Source: Archangium sp.
GTDB lineage: Bacteria; Myxococcota; Myxococcia; Myxococcales; Myxococcaceae
DNA: 42,838 nt
Direction: 5' to 3'
Assembly (NCBI GenBank): GCA_016792935.1
Contig: JAEUJS010000209.1
Coordinates: 1-42,838 of the forward strand
The notes under the pieces are model-generated. The model did not search any database. It saw only the letters and a list, made by a program, of their open reading frames with translations, and was not told the origin of the DNA. Of the stretch, positions 6,440 through 15,342 are shown one piece after another. Positions within the stretch are counted from its first letter, which is position 1, and every line of letters begins with the position of its first letter. A program made the position numbers and the translations under genes.

Positions 6440-8950
6440 TCAGGGGTTGATGGCGCGAATCGTGTACCGCGAGCACGTCGTCGGCGGACCCGCAGCGCGC
6501 GACACACGCACGATGACCGAGGTCACCTTCGGAACGTCGTCGGTGCAGTTTGCGTACGACTGGCACGAGTTCGGGTTCAGCGGATAGTTCATCTGCCACT
6601 GGGTGAGGTTGGTGCCGCACCCCCCGAGCGCCGCACACCCCGAGGTGTACAGGCGGAACACGAATTCACCGCCCGGGTTGGTGAGGAACTGAATGCTCGG
6701 CGTGTAGTTGGTGCCCGGCGAGCCCGCTCCCGCGAAGTTCACGACGAAGTAGTCGTCACCGCTCGGGTCGACGTAGCCGTTGAGGTCAACCGTTCCTCCG
6801 CGGGCGATGTTGAGCGTGGTGTTGCTCGCCGTGGCGCACGAGTTGGGCAACGTGTCGTTGATGATGGCGTTCAGGTCGACCGTGCCGTTGCAGTCGTTGT
6901 CGAGCGAGTCGCACACCTCGGTCGACGGGTTCTGGTTGCGCACGCAGTTCAACATGCCGGTCTGGCACACGCGCGTTCCCGCAGCGCAGATGCCGAGCTG
7001 ACCGGTGCTGCAGGCGCCACCGCCGCCCGGGTTTCCTTCATCCGTCGCCCCGTTGCAGTTGTTGTCGAGGTTGTCGCAAACCTCCGCGCTCGGAGCGACG
7101 TTCTGCACGCACGCCAGCGCGCCGGAGATGCACGTGCGCGTGCCCGCATTGCACACGCCCGCGTTGCCGGTGCTGCAGAGTGCTCCGCCGCCCGGGTTTC
7201 CTTCGTCCACGCCGCCGTTGCAGTTGTTGTCGAGGCCGTCGCAGATTTCCGCGCTGGGGTTCACGTTGCGCGCGCAGGTGATGGAGCCGTTCTGGCAGAC
7301 CGTGCTTCCCGCCGCGCAGACGCCGGCCTGCCCGGTGTTGCACGAGAGGCCACCGCCCGGGTTTCCATCGTCGGTGACGCCGTTGCAGTTGTTGTCGAGG
7401 CCGTCACACATCTCGGTGGTGGGGAACACCGTCTGCGTGCAGATGATGGTGCCATTGCTGCACTGAGTGACGCCCATGCTGCACACGCCCGGGAGCCCGG
7501 TGGTGCACGGCTGGCCGCCGCCCGGGTTTCCGTTGTTCAGCACGCCGTCGCAGTCTTCGTCGATGTTGTTGCAGAGCTCCGGAGCGGGACCGTTGGTGCG
7601 CACGCACGAGATGGCTCCGCTACTGCACGTCGTGGTGCCTGCTGCGCAGCGACCGTTCTGACCGGTGGTGCACGCCACGCCGCTGTCCGGGTTTCCGTCG
7701 TCGGTGGTGCCGTCGCAGTTGTTGTCGAGGCCGTCACACATCTCGACGAGCGGGAAGACCGTCTGCACGCAGGTGATGCCGCCATCGGCGCAGCTCGTCG
7801 ATCCCGCCGCGCACAAGCCGGGCACGCCGCTGTTGCACGACGCGCCCGAGCCTGGATTTCCGTCATCGGGAATGCCGTCGCAGTTGTCGTCGGCGCCGTT
7901 GCAGGTCTCAGGAGCAGGGAAGGTCTGCTGCACGCAGGTGAGGTTGCCGCCCGACATGCACGCCGTGAGACCTCCGCCGCACACGCCGAAGAGGCCGGTG
8001 TCGCACGTCACGCCGCCGTCGGGATTTCCGTCGTCGGTCACGCCGTCGCAGTTGTCGTCGATGTTGTTGCACGACTCGTTTCCGGGCGTGGCGAGTGGCA
8101 CGCAGGCGATGCCGCCGTCAGCGCAGGTGGTGAGACCCGAGGCGCACGCGCCGAGCTGACCGGTCATGCACGCCACGCCACCGTCGGGGTCGTTCTCGTC
8201 GGTCTGGCCGTTGCAGTTGTCGTCGAGCGCGTTGCACGACTCGCTCCCAGACGCGGTGACGAGCGGCACGCAAATCACGCCGCCGTCGCTGCACTGCGTG
8301 AGGCCCGGAGCGCACACGCCCACCGCGCCCGTCATGCACGACATCGCCTGGCCCGCTCCGCCGTTGTCGATGGTTCCATCACAGTCATCGTCGGCGCCGT
8401 TGCACGTCTCGGTGTCGGGCATTCCGGGTGTACAGGTTTGCGGCATGCCGTTGATGCACGCGACGGTGGTGCGCGCGCACGCGCCGACGCCGCAGTTCAA
8501 GTCAGCGAGGCCTTCGTCCGTCTGCGCGTTGCAGTTGTCGTCTTCGCCGTTGCAGCGCTCCATCGCTCCGGGGAACGCCATCGGGTCAGCGTCGTTGCAG
8601 TCGGGGCCCATGCAGTTGGTGCCCGAGCCGTAGCCGTCGCCATCGCCGTCGATGCAAATCATCGCGCCGCCGCCGCCGGTGCCTCCGCCGCTCGCGCCTC
8701 CGCCTCCGCCCATCGCGCCGCCGGTGCCGCCACCGCTCACGCCTCCGCCGCCGGCCACGCCTCCGCCTGAGCCGCCGGTCGCAGCGCCGCCACCTTCGCC
8801 TCCGCCGGTTGCTGCTCCGCCGCCGTCGCCGCCACCGGTCATCTCGCCGCCGTCGAAAGCGGGATTGACCGGGCCGCAATCACAGCCGACGACGCTGAGC
8901 GCGAGCGCGACACACGCCGCGCGGAGAAGACCGCCTGTGGACTTGGACAT
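6440..8950 (-). CDS. MopE-like repeat lipoprotein with glycine-rich linker
   Basis: The 836-residue protein has a lipoprotein signal peptide with lipobox Val-Val-Gly-Cys near residue 23 and a Gly/Ala-rich linker to about residue 95. A DGDGDGYG calcium-type motif follows. Then come ten full copies and one partial copy of a module of roughly 50-55 residues. Each begins with E-x-C-[DN]-x-x-D-[DN]-[ND]-C-[DN]-G and contains further Cys pairs. This is the MopE-like, putatively metal-binding repeat common in myxobacteria. A C-terminal domain of about 140 residues with Cys pairs resembles pre-peptidase-like beta domains. It is probably surface-exposed. Some MopE proteins bind copper; whether this one does is not shown. 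Confidence 0.85.
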   Translation of the reverse strand: MSKSTGGLLRAACVALALSVVGCDCGPVNPAFDGGEMTGGGDGGGAATGGGEGGGAATGGSGGGVAGGGGVSGGGTGGAMGGGGGASGGGTGGGGAMICIDGDGDGYGSGTNCMGPDCNDADPMAFPGAMERCNGEDDNCNAQTDEGLADLNCGVGACARTTVACINGMPQTCTPGMPDTETCNGADDDCDGTIDNGGAGQAMSCMTGAVGVCAPGLTQCSDGGVICVPLVTASGSESCNALDDNCNGQTDENDPDGGVACMTGQLGACASGLTTCADGGIACVPLATPGNESCNNIDDNCDGVTDDGNPDGGVTCDTGLFGVCGGGLTACMSGGNLTCVQQTFPAPETCNGADDNCDGIPDDGNPGSGASCNSGVPGLCAAGSTSCADGGITCVQTVFPLVEMCDGLDNNCDGTTDDGNPDSGVACTTGQNGRCAAGTTTCSSGAISCVRTNGPAPELCNNIDEDCDGVLNNGNPGGGQPCTTGLPGVCSMGVTQCSNGTIICTQTVFPTTEMCDGLDNNCNGVTDDGNPGGGLSCNTGQAGVCAAGSTVCQNGSITCARNVNPSAEICDGLDNNCNGGVDEGNPGGGALCSTGNAGVCNAGTRTCISGALACVQNVAPSAEVCDNLDNNCNGATDEGNPGGGGACSTGQLGICAAGTRVCQTGMLNCVRNQNPSTEVCDSLDNDCNGTVDLNAIINDTLPNSCATASNTTLNIARGGTVDLNGYVDPSGDDYFVVNFAGAGSPGTNYTPSIQFLTNPGGEFVFRLYTSGCAALGGCGTNLTQWQMNYPLNPNSCQSYANCTDDVPKVTSVIVRVSRAAGPPTTCSRYTIRAINP

Positions 8951-9021
8951 GAGAAACCCGTGGGGAAGGTGTGCAGGGTATCACGAGGAACTACATTCTC
9001 CCCATGCCGGTCGAGGGGCGG

Positions 9022-10716
9022 ATGCCCGCATCACGGGTCTCTTTCCTCGGGGCATTGACGGCGGCCGCGGTGTTCCTGGCCCTCTCTCTTCCCGGAGCGG
9101 GTGCGCGCGGAATCGTCGCGGAAGAAGTGCAGCCCACGCTCGCGCGCTACCCGCATGTGTTGGATGCGACGCCCGATGCCGGACTGCTTCCTCCGTACGA
9201 GCGCGAGGTGGCTTCACCGCGCTGGGTCGCTACGCCGCAGTGGCCCGTGCTCGCGTACGACGGAGAGACGCGGGTGTGGCCGGTCTTCATTCGCGGTCAC
9301 CAGACGGCGCTCGGCAGTTGGGCGTCGATGGCGCTGCAGCCGCTCCTCGGTGGCGGAGTGGAAGGGTTGCAGCGCGCGAGCGGCGTGCTGAGCGCCCTCT
9401 TGATTCTCGCGGCGTGGTGGCTGGCCCGCCGGCTTGGACTCGGCGACGTGGTTTCACCCAACGGCGTCGCCCCAGGGGGCTTTGGGCCCGCCGTGGTGGC
9501 AGGAATCGTGACGGTCTCATTCGGGACGCTCTTCTTCTCTCGCACCGGCTACTCGTTCGAGCTCGCGTCGCGTTTGGGGCTGGTGCTCTCGCTCGCCATC
9601 GCTGCGCCGCTGCAGCCGTTGTCGCGCGCACGAGCCGTCGCGTTGGGGCTGGTCGTCGGACTCACGCTGCTCTCTCGCGCGACGATTGGGGTGACGCTTT
9701 TTCCCGCGCTGGCGGTGTTGTTCCTGCACGACGCGCGGAAATCGGCGCGCACGACGTTCGCGCTCGCCGGGGTGATCAGCGTTGCCGTTCCACTTCTCTT
9801 CGTCGCGCTGGTGACGCTGGTGGTTCCGTTCGCGTCGGGCACCGGGCCGCTCGCAGAATTTCCATGGGAGCGATTGGGGCCGCGCATGTTGGAAGCGCCG
9901 GGCCACCTCGCCGTGCAGCTCGCGTGGCTCGGTGATGCGAACGCGATCCTGGACCCACTGCGCAGTGGAACGGTACCGGGTGGAACGCACTTCGGCCTCG
10001 CGGTCGCGTTGGGCGTGATTCCGTTTTCACTCGCGCTGCTTCGGTGGTGGCGCGGCACCGCCGGTGACGGAGAGCGAATGCTCGTCGTCGCGGTCGTCTC
10101 GAACGCCACGGTCGGCTCCGCGCTCTACAACTCGCCCGCGCAGTTCCAGCTCGCCATCGCGCTCGACGTGTTGCTCGCGGTGGCGTTGTTCGAACAGCTC
10201 TCGTCGTTGCGTGGTCGTGCCGTGTTGGGTGCGCTCGGAGTGGTTTTGCTCGTGAAGGGAGTCGAGGTTGCGCATGGGCTGCGGGGCGATGCGAGCGTCG
10301 CCACTCCGATGTTCAGCATTCGCGCACAGCACGCGGCGCTCGAACAATTGAAGACGCTCGGAGCGAAGGGGCCCGACGTCATGACCACCACCTACAACCA
10401 GGCTGGTGTGCTCGAGGCGTGGACGGGTGGAGCGCTCGCTCCGACGCACGCGTGGATGTTGCTGCGGCGAACGAAGGACGTGCCGAGCGATTGGCCGCGC
10501 GAAGAGTTGAAGCGAGCGTTGTCGTTCTCGAAGCCGCGCTTCGTGTTGCTCTCCTCGGGGCCCAACGCGATGGATGGGCCGTTCGCTGACAACGCCGCGG
10601 TCGAGCAGCAACTGCCCAACGCCGCGCTGGAACTCGGAGCACGGCTCTCGAATCGCTGGGATTTTCCGACGGAGTCAGGCGGCCCTGGCTGGGCGCTCGT
10701 CGAACTCGCGTGGTGA
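9022..10716 (+). CDS. Second GT-C membrane glycosyltransferase
   Basis: The product of about 564 residues is strongly hydrophobic, with around ten predicted membrane segments and a soluble C-terminal part of about 140 residues. An early acidic pair (Glu34-Glu35 in IVAEEVQP) lies in the first loop, where GT39-type enzymes have catalytic acids. The preferred start is ATG 9022 with GAGGGG 3 bases upstream; ATG 9004 and an upstream in-frame codon at 8971 are alternatives. Residues near 150 (SPNGVAPGGFGPA) come from a family B element at 9457-9486 and look like an insertion in a loop. Its 3' end faces the 166-residue protein gene, with a hairpin between them. The substrate is unknown. Confidence 0.65.
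   Translation: MPASRVSFLGALTAAAVFLALSLPGAGARGIVAEEVQPTLARYPHVLDATPDAGLLPPYEREVASPRWVATPQWPVLAYDGETRVWPVFIRGHQTALGSWASMALQPLLGGGVEGLQRASGVLSALLILAAWWLARRLGLGDVVSPNGVAPGGFGPAVVAGIVTVSFGTLFFSRTGYSFELASRLGLVLSLAIAAPLQPLSRARAVALGLVVGLTLLSRATIGVTLFPALAVLFLHDARKSARTTFALAGVISVAVPLLFVALVTLVVPFASGTGPLAEFPWERLGPRMLEAPGHLAVQLAWLGDANAILDPLRSGTVPGGTHFGLAVALGVIPFSLALLRWWRGTAGDGERMLVVAVVSNATVGSALYNSPAQFQLAIALDVLLAVALFEQLSSLRGRAVLGALGVVLLVKGVEVAHGLRGDASVATPMFSIRAQHAALEQLKTLGAKGPDVMTTTYNQAGVLEAWTGGALAPTHAWMLLRRTKDVPSDWPREELKRALSFSKPRFVLLSSGPNAMDGPFADNAAVEQQLPNAALELGARLSNRWDFPTESGGPGWALVELAW
9457..9486 (+). repeat. Family B element, copy B1, inside a CDS
   Basis: The sequence CCCAACGGCGTCGCCCCAG followed by GGGGCTTTGGG closely matches copies at 28566-28595 and 30761-30793. 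It is in frame within the glycosyltransferase gene. Confidence 0.7.
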
Positions 10717-10726
10717 ACGCGGTCCA

Positions 10727-10779
10727 AAATCGAGTTGCACAAAACGGCGGTTAGACCGCACTTTCGTGCGACTCGATTT
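10727..10779. terminator. Bidirectional hairpin between convergent genes
   Basis: Bases 10727-10740 (AAATCGAGTTGCAC) pair with 10766-10779 (GTGCGACTCGATTT) in a 14-base stem with a single T-G position. Inside the loop sits a smaller GCGGT-TAG-ACCGC hairpin at 10747-10759. The stem starts with A-rich and ends with T-rich sequence, so it reads as a terminator from both strands. It lies in the only gap between the two convergent genes. Confidence 0.6.
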
Positions 10780-10785
10780 CGTGAG

Positions 10786-11286
10786 CTACGGCGCGAGCGG
10801 CAGCAACTGCGGCGCCTGACGCCCTTCACCTTCGACGCGCGTCAGGAATTCTCCGAGCGCGCGGGCGAGCTCTTCATCACGCTGCGCCGTTCCCGAGTCG
10901 GGAGGCGAGACCACATAGATGGACAACGTCTTCGAGGCCGCCAGCGCCGCGGGAGCGGTCTCACTCCGCATCCGAATCTCGAGCGTGGTGGGCGGCACGT
11001 TCACGCGTTCGAAGCGAATGACGATGGAATCGCCCTGACGCCAATCGACGTCCTTCACCGTCGTGTCGAGGAGTGTTCCTCCATCGGGCTCGAGCCCCGC
11101 GAGCAACGGAGGAAATGGTCGGGGCGGCAATGGCGAACTGAAGCTCGCGTCGGGCATCGGCATCGGCGGCTTCTCAGTGGCCTTCGCCATCATCGGTCCG
11201 ATGAGCTGCCCCGTGACGATGGCGGCGACCGCGAGCGCCAGCACGACGAGGAGACTGCGTCGTCCCGGTTTGCCTTCAGCGGACAT
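10786..11286 (-). CDS. Small membrane-anchored protein paired with radical SAM gene
   Basis: The 166-residue product has an N-terminal membrane segment (LLVVLALAVAAIVTGQLIG) after a basic start, then a Pro/Met-rich linker and a soluble domain. The ATG overlaps the end of the upstream radical SAM gene by 11 bases, so the two are coupled. The soluble part from about residue 68 resembles the Tat-exported protein at 18375. In both, a T-L-x-x-x-x-V start is followed by a charged stretch, then Ser-Lys-x-Leu-x-x-Tyr-Val, a conserved Arg, an Ala-rich helix and a final Pro-Gln-Leu. Both lie next to radical SAM genes. It may be a substrate or a partner of the radical SAM enzyme (inference). No known family is recognised. 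Confidence 0.65.
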   Translation of the reverse strand: MSAEGKPGRRSLLVVLALAVAAIVTGQLIGPMMAKATEKPPMPMPDASFSSPLPPRPFPPLLAGLEPDGGTLLDTTVKDVDWRQGDSIVIRFERVNVPPTTLEIRMRSETAPAALAASKTLSIYVVSPPDSGTAQRDEELARALGEFLTRVEGEGRQAPQLLPLAP

Positions 11287-12313
11287 GCGCGGCTCCGACG
11301 GGGCCTGGTGTCTTCACGACGCGCTCGACGGCCGAGGTGATGGCGCGCACGTCGAGCTGAAAGATGAGATCCGACTCTTGATACGGACTGATGGCGCAGC
11401 CCGGACCGCGCGTGGGGTGCGGCATCTGTTCGAACGCGCGCACGAAGCCCACGTGTTTTCCGTTCGGGTACACCGCTTCCTTCGAGACGAGATGGCAGGG
11501 CACCACGGTTCCGTCGGGCATCACGGTGCCGAAGTAGCGGCCGGCGTTGCACGAGGCGCAATCTCCGAAGGCCGGTCCGCGCGCGAGCCGCTCGAGAAAT
11601 CCCGCCGACGCGGCGACGGGACGACCGCTTCGTTTTGCATCGCTGAGCCGCTTGGCGAGTGACGCGAGCACGTCGTGCGTGAGCGCTGGATCGAGTCCGC
11701 GCTGGTGGTCGAAGCAGTCGGTGTACGCGGGTTGGAAATACGCCCAGAAGCCATGACGCTCGGCCAGCGACAGCACCGGCTCGACGACGTGCAGGTTGGG
11801 CTTCGAGAGCACGGTGATGGTGGCGACCGCGATGCCGCGTTGCTTCGCGAGCGCGACCGCTTCCATCACGCGCGACTGCGAGCCCTGCTTGCGACGGACC
11901 TCGTCGTGGATGGCGGCCTCTCCATCGAGCGAGAGGACCATCATGTCGAGGTTGCCGGTCAGCGCGTCGAGGTGGCGGGGCACCAGCCAGCCGTTGGTGT
12001 TGAGCGAGGTGAAGAGCCCGCGTGATTTGGCGTGGGCGATGATGCGCGTTGCGTCTTCGCGGATGAGCACTTCGCCACCCGAGAAGCTCGCGCGCGACAT
12101 GCCGGCGTCGGCGAAGTCGTCGATGGCGCGCTTGAACTCGGCTTCGCTCAACTCTTCTCCAGCGGCCGCGGGGATGTCGCAGTACGCGCACTGGAAGTTG
12201 CAGCGGTGCGTGAGGATGAAGGTGATGGAGTAGGGGAGTCGTTTTCCGAGCGTGCGGGCGAGCGCGAGCTTCGATGCGCCACCGACCATCGGGAGCACCT
12301 TGCTGAAGTTCAC
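11276..12313 (-). CDS. Radical SAM protein with SPASM-like C-terminus
   Basis: The 345-residue protein has the radical SAM motif Cys38-Asn-Phe-Gln-Cys42-Ala-Tyr-Cys45, a GGE region (SFSGGEVLI) and LNTNGW typical of the PqqE/HpnH-like group. The C-terminal half has DCASCNAGRYFGTVMPDG, a form of the SPASM region that binds an extra iron-sulfur cluster, followed by further cysteines. The GTG start overlaps the UbiA stop in GTGA, and its own 3' end overlaps the small membrane protein gene by 11 bases. The three are therefore one operon. The combination with a prenyltransferase suggests modification of a lipid, quinone or exported peptide, but the sequence does not decide. Confidence 0.82.
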   Translation of the reverse strand: MNFSKVLPMVGGASKLALARTLGKRLPYSITFILTHRCNFQCAYCDIPAAAGEELSEAEFKRAIDDFADAGMSRASFSGGEVLIREDATRIIAHAKSRGLFTSLNTNGWLVPRHLDALTGNLDMMVLSLDGEAAIHDEVRRKQGSQSRVMEAVALAKQRGIAVATITVLSKPNLHVVEPVLSLAERHGFWAYFQPAYTDCFDHQRGLDPALTHDVLASLAKRLSDAKRSGRPVAASAGFLERLARGPAFGDCASCNAGRYFGTVMPDGTVVPCHLVSKEAVYPNGKHVGFVRAFEQMPHPTRGPGCAISPYQESDLIFQLDVRAITSAVERVVKTPGPVGAAHVR

Positions 12314-13098
12314 GACGCGAACCCCGAGGCGAAGAGCGCGGCGCCGCTGACGATGGAAGCAAGCCGGTGCGCCTTGCGACGTCGCGACCAGTCGCCGGGG
12401 ATGAAGGTGATCAGCGTGGGGATGATCAGCGCGGCGAATGAGCGGGTGATCAGCACCGCGGCGATGGCGATGCCGATGATCAGCGCGCGCGTCCCGACGA
12501 TGCCGAGCGATCGGGCGGTGGTGAGCGCCTGGGCGGCTTCATCTTCTTTGGCGTCAGCGAGCTCGTGGACGAGCTGGTTCTGCAGCAGCAGCGCGGTGAA
12601 CACGAGCGAGAGCTCGGGGAAGGCGCTCGGGAGCGAGCGGCCCGTCACTCCGATGCTCAGGAGCGGCACGAAGATGAGCGTGTTCGCGACGAGTCCTGCG
12701 CCCGGCCAGGACTTGAGGCGAGGTCCTGCGGAGTAGAGCGCTCCGGCGGCGAGCGAAACGCTGACGGCGATGAGCGAGCTGGTGCCGAGGATCGCTGCGC
12801 CGGAGAGCGCGAGGAAGACGCACGCGGCGAGCGTGAGGGTGACCGAGCGTGGAACGGTCGCGAAGCCGACGAGCGGATTCTTGGAAGCGCTGGCGTCGGT
12901 GTGACGCTCGGTGACTGCGTTGAGCCCGTACGCGAAAGCGAGCGATGCGGAAGCGACGAAGAGACTGAGCGCGATGCGCGTCGGCTCGAACGTCAACGCG
13001 CCAGCGAGCGGCAACACGGCGAAGTACGCCCATTGCGGTGCCCGGAGTGCGCGCAAGGCGAGGAAGCCCGTCGTGTGGGTGCTGACCGCCGCGCGCAT
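12310..13098 (-). CDS. UbiA-family prenyltransferase
   Basis: The product of 262 residues has about eight membrane segments. The two Asp-rich UbiA motifs are visible: Asn-Ala-Val-Thr-Glu-Arg-His-Thr-Asp near residue 60, and Asp-Ala-Lys-Glu-Asp near residue 190. The first motif has Glu in place of a common Asp. UbiA enzymes join an isoprenoid chain to an aromatic or sugar acceptor in the membrane. The chosen start, ATG 13098, removes an upstream extension that is encoded by the family A repeat at 13112-13146. The gene sits 52 bases downstream of the TPR gene and overlaps the radical SAM gene by 4 bases. The acceptor is unknown. Confidence 0.82.
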   Translation of the reverse strand: MRAAVSTHTTGFLALRALRAPQWAYFAVLPLAGALTFEPTRIALSLFVASASLAFAYGLNAVTERHTDASASKNPLVGFATVPRSVTLTLAACVFLALSGAAILGTSSLIAVSVSLAAGALYSAGPRLKSWPGAGLVANTLIFVPLLSIGVTGRSLPSAFPELSLVFTALLLQNQLVHELADAKEDEAAQALTTARSLGIVGTRALIIGIAIAAVLITRSFAALIIPTLITFIPGDWSRRRKAHRLASIVSGAALFASGFAS

Positions 13099-13111
13099 GT
13101 CCAACACCTTA

Positions 13112-13146
13112 CTCGCTCTCCCTCGGGGAGAGGGTTGGGTGAGGAG
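13112..13146 (-). repeat. Family A palindromic element, copy A3, between genes
   Basis: The element has the arms GCTCTCCC and GGGGAGAGGG around CTC, followed by TTGGGTGAGGAG. It lies in the gap between the TPR and UbiA genes and matches the copies inside genes at 566 and 37845. Confidence 0.7.
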
Positions 13147-13150
13147 CACT

Positions 13151-15031
13151 TCACCGCCTCAACGCGTCGATCGCCAACTCGAGTTCTCGTGGTGTCTGCT
13201 GGTGAATGCGCCGCGCGCTGCCTTCATCGTTCGGCACCAATCGCATTCGCCCGCGCGCCCAGTAGGTGATGAGCGAGGTCGATCGATTTCCGCGCATCAG
13301 CTCGAGCGCACGCTCGAGCACCTGGCGGGTCGTAGGCCGCTCGAGTCCGCGCCGCGCATCGGACATCAACGCGGGCGCGCGATCGAAGACGACCTCGGCG
13401 TACTTCGCTTCGTCGCTGATCAACGCGAGGTTGATGGTGGCGCTCAAGCGCCGCGGAGAGCGACGCACGGCGAGCTCGAGATCAGCGCGCGCTTCTTCGA
13501 GGCGACCCATGCGACGGAGCACTTCCCCCCGATAGATGAAGACCGCCGGGCCGCTCGTGTCGCCCATCACGCGAACGCCTTCGGCGCACACGCGCAGCGC
13601 TTCGTCGTACGCCCCGCGCAACATCGCCACGCCGGTCAGCCCGATCCACGCGAAGCGAGTGCCACGCACCATGGCGATGGCTCGTTCGAACTCGCGCGCT
13701 GCTTCGTCGAGTCGTCCGGCCCACAACAACGCTTCCGCGCGATGACACGCCGGGAGCGAGGAGCGCGCATGCCGTCGCTCGACCTCTTCGAGCGCGCTCA
13801 GCACTTCGTCGAGCGAGTGGCTGCGCAACGACTCGAGCGCGATGCGAGATGCGGAGCGTGGACCTTCTCTTCCACTCGGAGGGAGTCGCTTCAGAGCTCC
13901 GCCGACGACGTGAGTCGCTTGTTCGCCGTAGTTGCCGCGCAACGCGGTGCGCATCGAGTCCAACAGCGCGCGCGCTTCGTCACCCGAGCACGGAAGCGAG
14001 AACCCGAGCGCTTCCATCGCACCGAGCACTTCCTGAAAACGCGGAAAGGACAGCACGTCGGCATCGGCCTTCGCGGGCAGGCAGCCGAGCGAGCGCAGCG
14101 CCCACGCCATCACCGGCAGTCGCTTCGCTGAGCCGATGGCGACGTTGAGCGCCGCCGTCATCCTGGGCTCGTCGTTCGCGCGCGCGTGGCGGTCGGCGAG
14201 CCAGGTGAAGGCTTCGCAGTGTTCGGCGTCGAGCGCGCAGGCCTTGTCGATGGCGGCGACGTCTCCGTTCAACGCAGCGCCGAGCGCGCACCAGGCGTCG
14301 GCGCTCGCCTCGTCGAGCTTCAGCGCGCTGCGCGCGTAGGCTTCGGCGGAAGTCGCGTCACCCGACCAGAGGCGAAGGCGCGAACGCCACACCCACGGTT
14401 CCGCGCGCTCGGGCCACTGCTGCGTCGCTGTGGTTGCGAGCGACTCCGCCGCACCGCATTCGTCGGCTTCGACGTGGAGTGCGATGCGTTCCAGCACTTC
14501 TTCGACGCGAGGTGAATCACGCAGCAGCGCGAGCTCGGTGCGCAGCGCCGTCAGGTCGTACGAGGCCGCGAGCGCGTTGCAGAGTTCGACGCGCACGCCG
14601 CGCGCGAGCTCCGGGCTCAGGCCGCCGGTGAGCAGCCGGCGCGCGCGGGTGATGACTCCGGAAGCATCGCCTTGCCTCGCGAGGCGGTTGAGCTCACGCA
14701 CGTCGAGCGCCGCGTTGGAACGAACGGCGCGCAGAAGTTCTCCAGCTGCGAGGGCTTCCGCTTCCCAGCCGAGGCGGCCGGTGTGGTTCATCAACAGCTC
14801 GAGCGCAGACGCGCGGACGCGCGGGTCTTCTGCGCGTGCTGCTTGCTCGAGGAACTCGACCGCGTCGTGAAACTGATCGAGCGCGAAGGAGAGGATCGCC
14901 GCCGCTTGCAGGGCGTTGGGGTGCGTGAGTGAGGGCCGTGCCGTCTCGAGTGCAGCGGCCGCTTCGTCTCGGCGTCCGGCGCGCGCGTGTTCGAGACCCG
15001 ACAACAGGAGTTCTCGGAGCGAGGCGTCCAC
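13151..15031 (-). CDS. TPR-repeat protein, 626 residues
   Basis: This soluble, Ala/Leu/Arg-rich protein consists of helical tetratricopeptide-type repeats throughout. Clear TPR-like units include those around residues 200-290 and 450-560 (HRAEALLWAGRLDEAAREFERA; FIYRGEVLRRMGRLEEARADLELA). No signal peptide or enzyme domain is seen, so a scaffold or protein-interaction role is expected. The start is GTG 15031 with a purine-rich GAGGTAGAG region upstream. It is the first gene of a minus-strand run TPR-UbiA-radical SAM-membrane protein and is divergent from the micro-ORF/DUF483-like pair. Promoters for both probably lie in 15032-15228, but none is recognisable by eye. Confidence 0.75.
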   Translation of the reverse strand: MDASLRELLLSGLEHARAGRRDEAAAALETARPSLTHPNALQAAAILSFALDQFHDAVEFLEQAARAEDPRVRASALELLMNHTGRLGWEAEALAAGELLRAVRSNAALDVRELNRLARQGDASGVITRARRLLTGGLSPELARGVRVELCNALAASYDLTALRTELALLRDSPRVEEVLERIALHVEADECGAAESLATTATQQWPERAEPWVWRSRLRLWSGDATSAEAYARSALKLDEASADAWCALGAALNGDVAAIDKACALDAEHCEAFTWLADRHARANDEPRMTAALNVAIGSAKRLPVMAWALRSLGCLPAKADADVLSFPRFQEVLGAMEALGFSLPCSGDEARALLDSMRTALRGNYGEQATHVVGGALKRLPPSGREGPRSASRIALESLRSHSLDEVLSALEEVERRHARSSLPACHRAEALLWAGRLDEAAREFERAIAMVRGTRFAWIGLTGVAMLRGAYDEALRVCAEGVRVMGDTSGPAVFIYRGEVLRRMGRLEEARADLELAVRRSPRRLSATINLALISDEAKYAEVVFDRAPALMSDARRGLERPTTRQVLERALELMRGNRSTSLITYWARGRMRLVPNDEGSARRIHQQTPRELELAIDALRR

Positions 15032-15228
15032 GGTCGACTCTCTACCTCACTCCGTCGCGAGGGCTGGACCGCAGCTGTGTTCAACTTCGAGCCGTGATTG
15101 GAATCGACGGCAAGCCGCTCGCAAACCTGGTGAGGTGTTCACGTTTCAGGTCAGGAAGAACGTGTACGCGTTCTGCTGGGTCGTCGCGCTGCAGTGGAGT
15201 CGAGCTGTTGAACCGATGGAATGAGCGC

Positions 15229-15342
15229 GTGCAGGTCATCGACACGGCGGAGCGCGAAGCGTTGATCGACGCCCTCGACGATCTCGGCCACGCCGCCGGT
15301 CTGAAGGGACGCGACCTCTGCGCTGACGTCCGAGACTGGTGA
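15229..15342 (+). CDS. Micro-ORF of 37 residues coupled to DUF483-like gene
   Basis: From GTG 15229 a short frame encodes an acidic, helical peptide (VIDTAEREALIDALDDLGHA) ending in LKGRDLCADVRDW. Third positions are mostly G or C, as in the real genes. The stop TGA overlaps the next gene start in GTGA. The weak ribosome-binding site GGAATGAG lies upstream. TTG 15208 is an alternative start. It is similar in size to peptide precursors or to small regulatory subunits, and it lies among radical SAM genes. No homology is recognised. Confidence 0.45.
   Translation: MQVIDTAEREALIDALDDLGHAAGLKGRDLCADVRDW

Noticed and set aside
4913..10716. Natural product biosynthetic gene cluster around the halogenase
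   Set aside because: No NRPS, PKS, terpene synthase, methyltransferase or flavin reductase gene is seen near the halogenase.
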